This document shows positions 33,316 through 44,565 of a stretch of 64,000 nucleotides of DNA, in pieces. This DNA is from Cladorhizidae sp. MBARI D1340-BT2 (lineage: Eukaryota > Porifera > Demospongiae > Poecilosclerida > Cladorhizidae), in NCBI GenBank assembly GCA_028752905.1, contig JAQNBH010000014.1, positions 24,093,299-24,157,298 of the forward strand. The letters run 5' to 3'. Each line of letters opens with the position of its first letter. Positions within the stretch are counted from its first letter, which is position 1. The position numbers and the translations under genes were made by a program. The notes under the pieces were generated by a model, which saw nothing but the letters and a program-made list of their open reading frames with translations, searched no databases and was not told the DNA's origin.

Positions 33316-35000
33316 GTATGATGGACTGGTAGGGGAACAACGAGTTGCCAAGGCCGAAGAGCTCAAGTCCAAGCTGTCCACACTGCAGAACGTCTTCACC
33401 AGACCAGTTAACAAAGGCAAGGCTGCCACGAAGGCCAGCTTCGTGGTGTCACAGATCATTGCCAAGCGAATGAAGCCCTTCAGAGCTGGTGAGTACATCA
33501 AGGAATGCCTGCAGGCAGTCATTGAAGTGATGATCCCTGAGAAAGCCTCCTCCTTCACTGCTGTCAGCCTGAGCAACACGACGGTCACCAGGCGGGTGGA
33601 AGATCTGTCCAAGAACCTGAAGGAGCAGCTGCACAGCCTGGCCTCGGAGTTCACAGCCTTCTCTCTTGCCCTTGATGAGAGCACAGACATCACTGACACT
33701 GCAGAGCTGGCCATCTTCATTGGGGGAGTTGATGCAGAGTGCAACATCACAGAGGAGCTCCTCTCTCTCTGCCCCATGAAGAACACATGCACTGGAGAGA
33801 ATGTCTTCCTTGAGCTCAACACGGCCATGCAGGAGCGAAAGCTAGACTTCAAGAGGCTGGTAACAGATTCCATGCTGGGGACCAGACGAGGACTGCAAGG
33901 CCAAGTCATGGATGAGCTGGACAGGAGGCGTCTGCCACGTGACCTGGTATGGTGCCATTGCATCATCCACCAGGAAGCACTCTGTGCAAAGACTATTGGC
34001 TTCCAGGAAGTGATGAGCAAGGTCATCTCGCATATCAACTTTATCAGAGCGCATTCCCTCAACCACATACAGTTGAAGGAACTGTTGGAAGAGCTCGAGG
34101 CCAACTATGGAGATCTGCTCTACTTCGCTTCTATCCATTGGCTCGGCAGGGGATGCACTCTGAAACGTTTTTGGGAACTCGGAGAAGAGCTGGAGATGTT
34201 CCTTGGCATGAAGGGCCAGCCAGTCCAAGAGCTCTCTGATCCCCAGTGGCTGTGCGACTTGGCCTTTCTGGTGGACATTACAGAGAAGCTTAATTTGCTC
34301 AATGTCTCCTTGCAGGGCAAGGAGAAGCTCGTCCACAACCTGTTCGGGAGTGTGCAAGCATTTCAGGTGAAGCTGCAGCTCTGGCAGACTCAGTTGGAGG
34401 CTGGTAACCTCGATCACTTCCCTGCCATGAAGAGTCTGCACTGTGAGGACAGAGCTGATGATTTTGATGGGCAGAGATATGCTGCAGAAGTTGGAAACCT
34501 GAAGACAGAGTTTGAGCACCGCTTTGAGCAGTTCAGGTCGAGAAGCATGGACTTTGACTATGCCATTCACAGCTGACCCAAGCAAAGCTCCAGTCGAGCT
34601 TCAGCTAGAGCTGATTGAGCTGCAGAGCAACATGGACATCAAGTCCCAGTTTATGGAGAAGGAGCTGAAGGAATTCTACAAGGCCCTGCCATGCAACACG
34701 TTCCCGAACCTAGCTGCCAATGGCCAGAGGTTCTTGCCATGTTTGGCACTACATACATCTGTGAGCAGTTTTTCTCCAGGATCAAGTATGCCAAGTCCAA
34801 GTACCTGAGTTTGATCTCTGATGCACACTTGGAAGACACCATGAGAGTGGCTTCTTCCCATCTCAAGCCTGATATCGATGTCATCATGGAACAGCAAAAG
34901 CAATTCCATGTTTCACATGATTGTGATTACTTCGTGCAACTGTCATGTGTTTTCTGCTTCACATGTACTAGAAATACAGAAGCAAAATTGTTCTAGTCCT
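33316..35000 (+). pseudogene. hAT copy 1, exon 2: transposase catalytic and C-terminal dimerisation region, broken
   Basis: Opens in phase with YDGLVGEQRVAKAEEL and stays open to 34576. It has LALDESTDITDTAELAIF (first catalytic Asp region) and WCHCIIHQEALCAK (the C..H motif). Compared with copy 2 it lacks 9 bp at VTDGAPSML (VTDSML remains) and 8 bp after SMDF near 34556, which shifts the frame. The reading continues with PFTADPSKAP in another frame, shifts again near 34740, and ends with the hAT dimerisation motif FGTTYICEQFFSRIKY. The product cannot be a full transposase. Confidence 0.85.
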
Positions 35001-35114
35001 ATTCCCCCCCCCCCCCCCCCCCCCTCCCAACCCAATGGCCTCTGGCCCTCGACACACTCAGGGTAGTCCCCACCAGCCCCTGGGCTAAAATGTTTGGGAA
35101 ACACTGTCGTAAAT

Positions 35115-35664
35115 CAATCAAATCATCTCGTACTGTACACGTGCCAATACACATCATATTAATTTAGTTGTTGTTTTATTGTTACTGGAGTCAATCTCGT
35201 GGTGGGCAACCACAACAGTCTCCTTCAAGGACTAAGTTAGAGCCACACTTGATACACACACCTCACCGTGCTCTTCTCTGCCACGTCTACTACTCAAGTA
35301 GGCAGACTTGGATCACAAGAAGCTGCCTACCTGGTCTTGCTGGTGCTGCATGCTCCAACCGCTGCTCAAATATCGTATAGCGGATAATTTCCGCGGGGCA
35401 ATATTTTCGTGGATCCAACACAAACAAATTCGTGGAAAAAATTCATGGTTTTATAATGATCTTGTTAATTACGCACAAGTGTTTGCTAACAGCACCAGAT
35501 GGCAACGATTCCAATTCAAGGGTTCTAAGCATTCATATTGGCAGCTGCAAAACAATATGATGGAACTGTCTTGGAAAGTGGTCCACGGAGGTCTGGTAGT
35601 TGCCTTATTAGAGAATAGCGAAACAGGACCCTGAGAAAATAAATCGCTACCTAGCTAAGCGTCC
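35115..35664. other. Unassigned sequence with a CGGATAATTTCCGCGG repeat remnant
   Basis: At 35374-35450, CGTATAGCGGATAATTTCCG and ATATTTTCGTGGATCC...AATTCGTGGAAAAAATTC look like part of a short non-autonomous repeat. This motif style is remembered from demosponge genomes, which is the main recalled clue for the host lineage. Confidence 0.35.
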
Positions 35665-36705
35665 AGCGCTTGAGGGTGTATGTTCATACGGGAGCATAAT
35701 TCAAGGAGTAGTCCCCATAGAGCCACGCTTGAGGGTGTATGTTCATACGGGGGGCATAATTCAAGGAGTAGTCCCCATAGAGCCACACTTGAGGGTGTAT
35801 GTTCATAAAGGGGGCATAATTCAAGGAGTAGTCCCCATAGAGCCACACTTGAGGGTGTATGTTCATACAGGGGGCATAATTCAAGGAGTAGTCCCCATAG
35901 AGCCACCACTTGAGGGTGTATGTTCATATAGGGGCATAATTCAAGGAGTAGTCCCCATAGAGCCACACTTGAGGGTGTATGTTCATACAGGGGGCATAAT
36001 TCAAGGAGTAGTCCCCATAGAGCCACACTTGAGGGTGTATGTTCATAAAGGGGGCATAATTCAAGGAGTAGTCCCCATAGAGCCACACTTGAGGGTGTAT
36101 GTTCATACAGGGGGCATAATTCAAGGAGTAGTCCCCATAGAGCCACACTTGAGGGTGTATGTTCATACAGGGGGCATAATTCAAGGAGTAGTCCCCATAG
36201 AGCCACACTTGAGGGTGTATGTTCATATGGGGGCATAATTCAAGGAGTAGTCCCCATAGAGCCACACTTGAGGGTGTATGTTCATACAGGGGGCATAATT
36301 CAAGGAGTAGTCCCCATAGAGCCACACTTGAGGGTGTATGTTCATAAAGGGGGCATAATTCAAGGAGTAGTCCCCATAGAGCCACACTTGAGGGTGTATG
36401 TTCATACAGGGGGCATAATTCAAGGAGTAGTCCCCATAGAGCCACACTTGAGGGTGTATGTTCATACAGGGGGCATAATTCAAGGAGTAGTCCCCATAGA
36501 GCCACACTTGAGGGTGTATGTTCATACAGGGGGCATAATTCAAGGAGTAGTCCCCATAGAGCCACACTTGAGGGTGTATGTTCATAAAGGGGGCATAATT
36601 CAAGGAGTAGTCCCCATAGAGCCACACTTGAGGGTGTATGTTCATACAGGGGGCATAATTCAAGGAGTAGTCCCCATAGAGCCACACTTGAGGGTGTATG
36701 TTCAG
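35665..36705. repeat. 60-bp satellite, about 17 copies, open on both strands
   Basis: The unit is CATAATTCAAGGAGTAGTCC then CCATAGAGCCACACTTGAGG then GTGTATGTTCATACAGGGGG. Since 60 is divisible by three, 20-residue periodic ORFs appear in both strands (VYVHTGGIIQGVVPIEPHL on plus; YEHTPSSVALWGLLLELCP on minus). Two one-base changes shift frame at about 35905 and 36229. Nothing indicates expression. Confidence 0.96.
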
Positions 36706-37095
36706 ACATACTGTACCAACCTGCTAAGGGTCTGGACAACGGGACTAAACCACCGGAGACCACACAGCTGTGCAGAAGCTGCCAAAGTGAGCTTCAGCTG
36801 AAATACGAGCTTCCCCCCCTCCCCCCTTTTTTGTCAAGCCAATAGGGAATGCTACTACACTCTATATACTGTATCTATGCACTAGGGGTCCCTTAGTATT
36901 GAGCATGTGCTCACATGTGTGTGTGTGTGTGTGTGTGTGAGGAGGAGGAGGAGGGTGGGTGGGGGAATTAATTTTAAAACGTGCTATAACTTACTATTGC
37001 CCCTCTGGCTATTGGTTTACTATTGCCCCCAGGTTATTAATATAAAATTGCTTAGCCCCTTCCCCTTCCCAGCTACAAGACAATGCTTCCCTCCT
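36706..37095. other. Unassigned sequence with (GT)n microsatellite
   Basis: (GT)n at about 36916-36939, then GAG-rich and unassigned sequence. Confidence 0.5.
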
Positions 37096-38565
37096 CTCCC
37101 TAATGATACCCCATTTTATAGAGTAAGGCTTCCTCTAGTCACAGATAACAATTTGAACAGGCTAGTATTTTCCAAACAGGAGCCACAATAACAAACAGTT
37201 AAAGGACACAGATTTTGAGGACTCACGCTTTGGCTGCATGTAACTTTATACCTGTGCAACTCTTCTAATGTCAAAAGAGAGCACACAGAGAGACCTATCT
37301 TTTGAGCTATATATCAAGTCCACACAGTGAAGTTTGCAGAATCTACGGAGCTCTAAAGTCATAACCATAAGGTTATTTTTAGTGTTTGTATTTAGACCCA
37401 CTTCACATGAACATAAGTCCACTTTAAAAATAATTAAAAAAATATCTCTACATCAAGTGGCTGTGTTTGTAAGACTCTATCAATCGCAGTTGTTGAGCCA
37501 TTCAAGACTTGATGCTGGTACGCTATTTTATAATGGATTTGGTGCACTGACCTTACTTCACATTCCAACTTGCAGTTCAAAAGATAAACATGTTCGCAAA
37601 ACAAAAACTACAAGCATACTGCACTAGCTACATAAACCAGGATCATAGCATGAATGTGTGCAAATACTTTAAATGGTAACAGCACTCCTCCCCCTTAACA
37701 ATTTACATCCACCTACTAGCAACTAGCATGTGAACTTAATCTGTGTACTCTGAATTTACATCCACCTACTAGCAACTAGCATGTGAACTTAATCTGTGTA
37801 CTCTGTACTATTGGATGATAGTCCTAAAGCTCTATATTATGCATACTAAAATATAATTGCCAGATACCCACTATCTGTCAAACTTCACTAGTAGTCCATT
37901 ATGGATTCAATGATCCTTACCAAATACAAGCAACTTTTAAAAGCTGTTGCTCATACTAAGTACGAGTCTACACACGGATATTTACCTTTATCCTGACCTG
38001 GGAAGTCACAGCGCTGATTATTGGCATAAGGGGAAGTAGCAATGTAGACCCCTAGAAAATTCAGTAGTCCTAGGCAGACAGTGAGAATTATGTATTTGAA
38101 TAAACTTCTATTCAGTCTACTCAAGACCATCGTTTTCTGGCAGCATTTGGGGGATAAACCTTGCTCTCAGTAGCTCACTCCAACCAAAGCACAGTAGCCA
38201 CACCCTTTTTTCGGCGCGCGGGCAGTGTCACCCCTATTTTGGTGTGCATAGATAAGCGCGCTTGGCTTACAAAATGGCGGGGACGATAGCTTACAAAAAC
38301 TTGTGTTTACAACTTGAGGATCAATAGATTCTTCACATCTCACTATACGAGCTTGACATATAGCTCAAAAGATAGCTCTCTCTGTGTGCTGCTCTCTTTT
38401 GATACTAGGTAAACCATGCCAAAGTTACATGCAGCCCAAATTGGGGACTTCAAAACTTGCATGCCTGAATTCTCTGTGGTTGTGGCTACTGATTGGAAAG
38501 TGTTAGATTACTATCAGCAGCAAGAGGAAACCTTATTTCTATGAAATGAGTATTTTCATTAGGTG
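37096..38565. mobile_element. Inverted-repeat element with about 230-bp arms
   Basis: The left arm (about 37096-37335) and the reverse complement of 38340-38565 share CCTAATGA, ATAG(A)..TAAGG(C/T)TTCCTCT, GAGCCACAA/GTAGCCACAA, TTACATGCAGCC.AA, TCAAAAGAGAG and TATATAGCTCAAAAGATAG. The spacer is about 1 kb and contains a 53-bp duplication (37695-37803). A third related arm is at about 57280-57500. No ORF for transposition is visible, so it is a non-autonomous or foldback-type element. Confidence 0.55.
37695..37803. repeat. 53-bp direct duplication
   Basis: AATTTACATCCACCTACTAG plus CAACTAGCATGTGAACTTAA plus TCTGTGTACTCTG occurs twice in succession. Confidence 0.9.
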
Positions 38566-40320
38566 CTAAATGGTGACTATTTGGTCAAGCGTGAGTGCTG
38601 AAAATTAATTTTCTTGTGGAACCTAGTTCCACTTTAATTCAGCCTTCTTTTTTTAGTGACAACATTTCAAAACTATTTCGGTTGAAAATGAGTGTATTCA
38701 ACCGAATAAACCAAAATACTTCGGTCTTCATCAGCGGGTTGAAACAATGTCTCTAAAAACAAAGGCTGGTTTAAAAGAGGATCTTTAAAGTATTTGACGT
38801 CGGCTGACAATAATCGTAAACAGGTTTCTTATTTCACTTACAGTCCCTCTAGAGTCCTCAGTGGAGGGACCCTATCATGTAGAATCCATCCATGGAGGCA
38901 GAGTAGCCCTTCAGTGCTATTTGGACTGAGATAATTCTTCGGGCTCCTATAAAACACGGGAGCTGGTAGAGTGTTTTGCAAGGCACGATTTAGTTTTCCT
39001 AGTAGCCTTGACAAGTGCATCGCCTGGGATGCTCCCATCCTTAACTATAACTAGGAGGAAGGAGGTCTGCAAACCTGTTTTGTTGGTTTTGTTACATTCA
39101 TACCGGATTACGATGGTACTGATTTATATACCAAAATGTAGTCCATTCAATATGCATTCTAGTGGCTTCTTTTTTTTGGCGGGGGATGGGGGTGGCAGAC
39201 ATGCTTTTCTTTTGGAGCTACAGGTTGGAATGTCAGCCCACAAATTCTGCAACTTCTTCACTCCTCTTGAATAGTTGAATAACTGGAAAATGACATCCAC
39301 TTATCCTCTCATAGAGTTTTGCTCTTCTGAATGTATTATATTATAGTAAGATTGGATGCTTGCTGAAATCGCTAGGATCGCCTTACCATTTTTATGGCTT
39401 GGAAAAGTTGATTGTCAGCATTGGCATTCCTTTTTTTAATCCATCTTAATATCACAGGTAAGCTTGCTTCAGAGTCAGCAATCTCATAATAGTGCACAGG
39501 ATATTAAATGGCTTGCCTAATATGAATAGGGTTATGATAACTGTTGATTTACAGATAGTTGCTTGAGATTCAGTTACTGTACTAAGTATAAGTGCAGGTT
39601 ATGTCATGTACAAGAACCATTATCAATGACTTGAATTGAAAGTGGAGTAGTTTGGCCATGTGAAGCATTTGGAGACTTCTTGTACTCGAGTTTTTATGAA
39701 TGGACGAGTGGAAAAGCAGAGAACAAAAGAAAACAATAGAAACAACAACTATATGGATTAACTTGATAATTAATATAAAAAAGCCTTTTTAATAAAAGAA
39801 ACAGGTTGACCACAACCACTTAGATGACCCTTTACCATTTAAAATCGGATATTTTCCCCCCAATGATTATGGTCTGTATATAGCTGGTTACAGTATAGAA
39901 ATTTTAAACTCTACATTTTTGCCTTTTTCTGTATATTGAGCAGAGCAGTGGAAGACTACACCGAGTTCTACAAAATCAGAGCTTTATTGTTGTTATACAC
40001 TGCACATGACTGCATGCCAGGTCTTGTTGCTGTGGTTTACTATATCCACAGAGAGTCAGCTGCAGCCTCCTTAAAAGACTTGGGTAAAAGTTGAGGAGAA
40101 CTCCACCATCCAAACAGCGGACTTTGGGGTAAGGAGGATCAGCTCTCTCCTTAGAACATGGTAACAGTTTTCCGAACTCCACAAACCAAGCAGCAGAGCT
40201 GGAGTCATTTGTTGCACTTATAATAGAGCACATGCACTCTAAACTCTAAATACAGCACATGCAGTCTTTACTAAACTCTAAATATAGCACATAAAACTCT
40301 AAATACAACACATGGCTAAG
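38566..40320. other. Unassigned AT-rich sequence
   Basis: A hairpin around ATTTCGGTTGAAAATGAG/TTCAACCGAAT lies at about 38675-38712. A minus-strand frame of 85 codons (40233-39976) is not low-complexity but is not recognised. Short CTAAACTCTAAATACAGCACAT repeats occur at 40230-40315. Confidence 0.4.
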
Positions 40321-40324
40321 GTCT

Positions 40325-40540
40325 TATGGAAAGAGGACAGATGGGATGACAACAGTGTCATGGTCGCGAGGAGAGCTACTTGTTTGGGATGCCACCTGTA
40401 CTGATTTCGCTGTATCTAATTTCAATGTGGCGGTTACAGAACCAGGAGCTGCTGTTTGTTTGAAGTGTTTCTCTGTGACTTCGACCCTTGTACCTGCTGT
40501 CCTTGCACCCCTGATGGCTATCCCTTGTCATTGACTGTTT
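40325..40540 (+). pseudogene. C-terminal fragment of an RT-encoding retroelement
   Basis: MTTVSWSRGELLVWDATCTD resembles the conserved block after RT in a retroelement protein family widespread in invertebrates (W..GR.L.WDATC.DT). It precedes, rather than follows, the RT start below, so two copies or a rearrangement are joined here. Confidence 0.45.
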
Positions 40541-40574
40541 CATAATGGGATGTCGCTCAAGCAACCAGATCCTT

Positions 40575-40803
40575 CCCCTGTGGGTCGGCTGGTGGTCCTG
40601 ATGGTTTAAGACCACAACATCTGAAGGACATGCTGAAACATCCTAATGAAGGCTCCTCCCTTCTCTCTGTCTTAGCTGCTTTCCCTACCATGGTCCTAGA
40701 GGGAAGAATTCTTTCCACTATCCGTCCTTTCTTTTAGGGGGCTACCCTATTGGCTCTAGAGAAGAAAGGAGGTGGGATCAGACACATAGCAATAGGATGC
40801 ACC
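40575..40803 (+). pseudogene. RT gene fragment, 5' part, interrupted by an LTR element
   Basis: SAGGPDGLRPQHLKDML, FPTMVLEGRILSTIRPFF and KKGGGIRHIAIGCT are the N-terminal RT blocks of a non-LTR-like retroelement. A stop lies after RPFF. The reading stops at GCT (40803), exactly at the start of a 5' LTR, and resumes at 44574 with LHRLVAKVAGNVV. Confidence 0.7.
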
Positions 40804-40975
40804 TGTAGTGAACTGAACTTTGGACTTACTTATCATCATTTCCTTTGACATCATGCATTACATCATTCTATGCTGACCACGTAAACTCATGCAGTTAGAC
40901 AGTAATCATTCATTTTCAGACTTACTGAATTAGCGTCTTTCGTTCTCTCTAGAACTTGTCGAATAATAAAGTACA
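40804..40975 (+). repeat. 5' LTR of the nested Ty3 element
   Basis: TGTAGTGAAC ... AATAATAAAGTACA, with an AATAAA polyadenylation signal near the end. Confidence 0.88.
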
Positions 40976-41005
40976 TTGGTGACCCAGACATGAGTTGGAC
41001 ACATT

Positions 41006-42250
41006 ATGGCCGACATGGCAGACAAGGTCATGGAAGTAACCACACCCACAGTGGCAGCAATTTCTCACACCCACCATACAGATGCTTTAGAGATCAAGCA
41101 ACTCAGAGAAGAGGTGACATGCCTGACTGAACTTGTGACTTCCCTGGCCTCCCGCGATCGATCTCGCCGTCGATCATCCAGACCTCGCCGCCTCCACAGT
41201 CCAGCCCCATCAAACCATCCTCACCAAACCATCCTCAAGATGATTCACTCTGCTGGTATCAATGCTACGTTCGGTGAAGCTGCACAAAAGTGCAAAAACC
41301 CTTGCAGCTGGGGAAATTCTCTGGCCGGACACTAGCGGTGGCAGGTGTTTCCGGCCCGTCTCCTCATAGTCGCCTATTTCTTGTAAGAGATGCACACACT
41401 AATGCACATTTTCTGGTAGACACAGGTTCTGAAGTGAGTGCTATACCTCCAACTCCATCTGACCGTTGCCGCTCACCTGATGGTCTCACCCTAATGGCTG
41501 TGAATGACACACCCATCCGCACATTCGGGAAACGTTCCCTCACACTCAACCTCAGACCACGATGATCGCTCCCATGGATTTTAATCATTGCTGATGTCCA
41601 GAAGCCCATCGTTGGTGCCGATTGCTTGCTGGTCGACATACAACACCGTCAGCTAATAGATTCATGCACTTGCCTCCACATTCAGGGCATTCTCTCCTCC
41701 AACCCCTCCCCTAGCTCGTCCGTCTGCCGCAAGAACGCTACTAATCCCTATCTCACCCTCCTGATGGGAATTCCCTGACCTAACGCAAGTTAGCTCACCT
41801 CATCAAGCACTAGGTCACTCATCACATTGAAACCAAAGGACCACCAGTCTCCGCCTGGCCTAGATGCCTCACACCCGATCGTTTCTGTGCTGCCCAGCAG
41901 GAATTTCAACATATGCTTCAGCTTGACATCAATCGGCCTTCCTCCAGCCCCTGGTCCTATCCCCTACACATGGTGTCCAAGAAGACTCCTGGTGACTGAC
42001 GACCCTGTGGCGACTACCGTGCTCTCACAATCACTCTTCTGTCCCTGACCGCTACCCGGTACCACACATCCATGATTTCTCCTCCTCATTACAAGGTACC
42101 AGTATCTATTTTAAACTTGACCTCCTCCGTGCTTACCACCAGATACCAGTTGCGCCCTCAGATATCCCTAAGACCGCTGTGACTACCCCGTTTCGGACTG
42201 TTTGAGTTTGTCAAGATGCCCTTTGGCCTCCGCAATGCTGCTCAGACCTT
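41006..42250 (+). pseudogene. Gag remnant, protease and N-terminal RT of the nested Ty3 element
   Basis: ATG at 41006 (MADMADKVMEV) opens a short Gag with an Arg-rich stretch (RDRSRRRSSRPRR); no CCHC knuckle is seen. A frameshift near 41290 leads to the protease FLVDTGSEVSAIPP, ending at 41565. From 41570 to 42250 the RT N-terminus is detectable only in fragments ([16 protein letters not shown], then PFRTV before a stop). Confidence 0.75.
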
Positions 42251-42254
42251 CCAG

Positions 42255-43169
42255 TAATTCATGGATGAAGTCCTCCGTGGTGTTTCCACAGCATATGTTT
42301 ACATTGATGATGTACTCATCGCTAGCTCAACCCCTGAACAACACCTCAAGGACTTAAGAATGGTATTCAAATGCCTCACCTCACATGCCATCGTCATCAA
42401 CCCCAACAAGTGTCTCCTTGGTGTCAGCGATCTGGATTTCCTAGGACATCACATTGATCAGCATGGTATCACTCCTCTCCCTGAGAAAGTTCAAGTCATC
42501 CGTAACTTCCCTCAGCCCCAGTCTCAACGCCAGTTACGGCGATTTGTAGGACTAGTAAATTTTTACCATCGCTTTCTCCCACACTGTGCTGAATTGATGA
42601 AACCTGCTCTACTCTCCTCGTCAAAACCCAAGTCTCAAACTCTGACTTGGACTGACTCAGCTCTGGCTGCCTTCGACACAACAAAGGACACCCTTGCAAA
42701 TGCTTCTCTTCTGTCCTATCCCAAACCTGATGCTCCCACCTATCTCATGACAGATGCCTCTGATACGGCAGTTGGTGCTGTCCTGCAACAACACATCAAT
42801 GGTGCCTGGAATCCCATCTCATTCTTAGGAAGAGGACCCCTGCTGAGACTAGGTACAGCACTTTTGACAGAGAGCCTTGCCATGTACATCGCCATCAGAT
42901 ATTTCCAGCATTTTCTCGATGGTCGAACATTTCATGTTCTGACTGACCATAAACCTGTCGTCTTTGTACTGAACTCTCGTCTTAATCGTCATTCACCTCG
43001 ACAAGCACGTCAACTCGATTACATCTCACAGTTCACATCTAATATCTGTCATGTACATGGCTTGGACAATGTAGTCAATGATACACTCTCCCATATCGAA
43101 ACTAATGCCTTCCTAACTGGTCAACCACCCTGTGTGGATTTTGTCGCCATGGCCAAGACAGGCAACTGA
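42255..43169 (+). pseudogene. RT and RNase H of the nested Ty3 element
   Basis: An open block of about 300 codons with the RT catalytic AYVYIDDVLIASS, thumb motifs DLDFLGHHID and LRRFVGLVNFYHRFLP, then RNase H YLMTDASDTAVGAVLQQH and HVLTDHKPVVF. A stop near 43167 separates it from integrase. It is a truncated pol because the RT fingers are frameshifted. Confidence 0.9.
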
Positions 43170-43388
43170 CCTGCATATTCGCTCTCTTCAGTCATCTCCA
43201 TCCTCTACACTGGTTGTGGAAGCTATTCCTCTGGCCAACTCGACCGACCCTCTCTACTGCGATACTTCCACTGGCACACAACATCCTCTGGTACCACTTC
43301 CTTGGAGACACACAGTGTTTGACTCTCTCCATGGTCTATCCCATCCTGGTATCTGAGCAACTCAGAATCTAATCACTTCTCGATTTGT

Positions 43389-44111
43389 ATGGCCTGGTAT
43401 ATAAACACAGATGTTCGTCGCTGGACTCGCTCGTATTTACAGTGTCAACGGGCTAAGATCCATAGACATACAACGGCCCCACTCTCATCCTTTCCTCTCC
43501 CGAAAGCTCGCTTCGATGTCATTCACATTGATCTGGTTGGACCGCTACCATCATCTCGGGGATTTCGATACCGACTAACTTGTGTTGATCGCTTCACACA
43601 TTGGCCTGAAGCTATACCACTCACTTCAATCACTGCAGAGGTTGTGGCTCAGGCTTTCCTCACAGCGGCTGAATTTCGTGATTTGGTGTACCCTCAACCA
43701 TTGTTACCGACCATGGACGTCAATTTGAATCTAATCTCTGGACTAAACTCATGCCACTTCTTGGATCCAAACGAGCGGACTACGGCATACCACCCACAAA
43801 CTAATGGCATGGTTGAACGTTTTCATTGTAAGATCAAAGCTGCTATCAAAGCACAACCCAACCCTGAGGCCTGGATGGACATTATGCCACTCATACTACT
43901 AGGTATCAGGACTGCCCTCAAGGAGTACATCTCCTCAAAGGCTGCAGAGATAGTTTACGGCACAACCCTACGTCTACCGGGAGAATTTTTCAACCCAACT
44001 CTCTGCCTGACCCCTCAGACTTTGTTCAGCAACTACAAACCCAAATGCGAACTATTAGACCTGTTTCACCCCATCACACCCAGCGGAACTCTCACATCAC
44101 TGATGGTCTAG
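43389..44111 (+). pseudogene. Integrase of the nested Ty3 element
   Basis: LQCQRAKI (Cys pair region) is followed by IHIDLVGPLPSSRGFRYRL (first D), TMDVNLNL in the place of the second D block, and TNGMVERFHCKIKAA (E). It lies downstream of RNase H, the usual Ty3 order, in contrast to the other two elements in this window. Confidence 0.85.
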
Positions 44112-44379
44112 CTACAGCCACTCATGTTTTTGTTCGGCATGCAAGCCTTTACAGGCCCCCTATGATACCTTTTTCAGTAATCTGATAAACATTTTACAGT
44201 TAACATCAATAGTCGTCATGATACAGTCTTGATTGATCATCTGAAGCCAGCGTACATGGATACTGAATACGGTACCTCACAAGCTGTCCCTTCCACCACA
44301 ATCCCTACCGCATGGACGTCGTGTTCACTTCCCTAAGTCTCTCTCATCATACGTGTCGTAACACCCTGGGGGGAAGTGG

Positions 44380-44565
44380 TGTAGTGAACTGAACTTTGGA
44401 CTTACTTATTATCATTTCCTGTGACATCATGCATTATATCAATCTATGCTGACCATGTGAACTCGTGCAGTTACACAGTAATCATTCAGTTTCAGAGTTA
44501 CTGAGTTAGTGTATTCTTGCGTCTTTCGTTCTCTCTATAAACTTGTCGAATAATAAAATAGTACA
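44380..44565 (+). repeat. 3' LTR of the nested Ty3 element
   Basis: Matches 40804-40975 with many substitutions and an extra GTGTATTCTTGCG-type insertion near 44510. Confidence 0.88.

Larger units (their letters stand above)
32617..35114 (+). mobile_element. hAT (ZBED-type) DNA transposon, copy 1, with 8-bp target duplication
   Basis: The left end CTTTGTTTCCCAAAGTCAGG (32625) and the right end, read outward as CAGTGTTTCCCAAACATTTT (from 35106), form an imperfect TIR typical of hAT elements. The flanks are TCGTAAAT at 32617-32624 and at 35107-35114, a perfect 8-bp duplication as hAT transposases make. The element itself is 32625-35106 (2,482 bp). Confidence 0.93.
40804..44565 (+). mobile_element. 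Old Ty3/gypsy LTR retrotransposon, conventional RT-RH-INT order, nested in an RT gene
   Basis: A 172-bp 5' LTR and a 186-bp 3' LTR start TGTAGTGAACTGAACTTTGG and end GTACA. They differ at a dozen or more positions and by a 13-bp insertion, so the insertion is old. TTGGTGACCCAGACATGAG after the 5' LTR is the probable primer-binding site, and GGGGGGAAGTGG before the 3' LTR is the polypurine tract. The target duplication is not clean: (G)CACC before the 5' LTR, and ACACC nine bases beyond the 3' LTR. Confidence 0.85.

Noticed and set aside
33310..34585. Minus-strand ORFs of 264 and 247 codons
   Set aside because: Antisense shadows of the hAT transposase exon on the plus strand.
35655..36801. 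ORFs of 154-279 codons on both strands
   Set aside because: Readings of the 60-bp satellite; no evidence of a gene.
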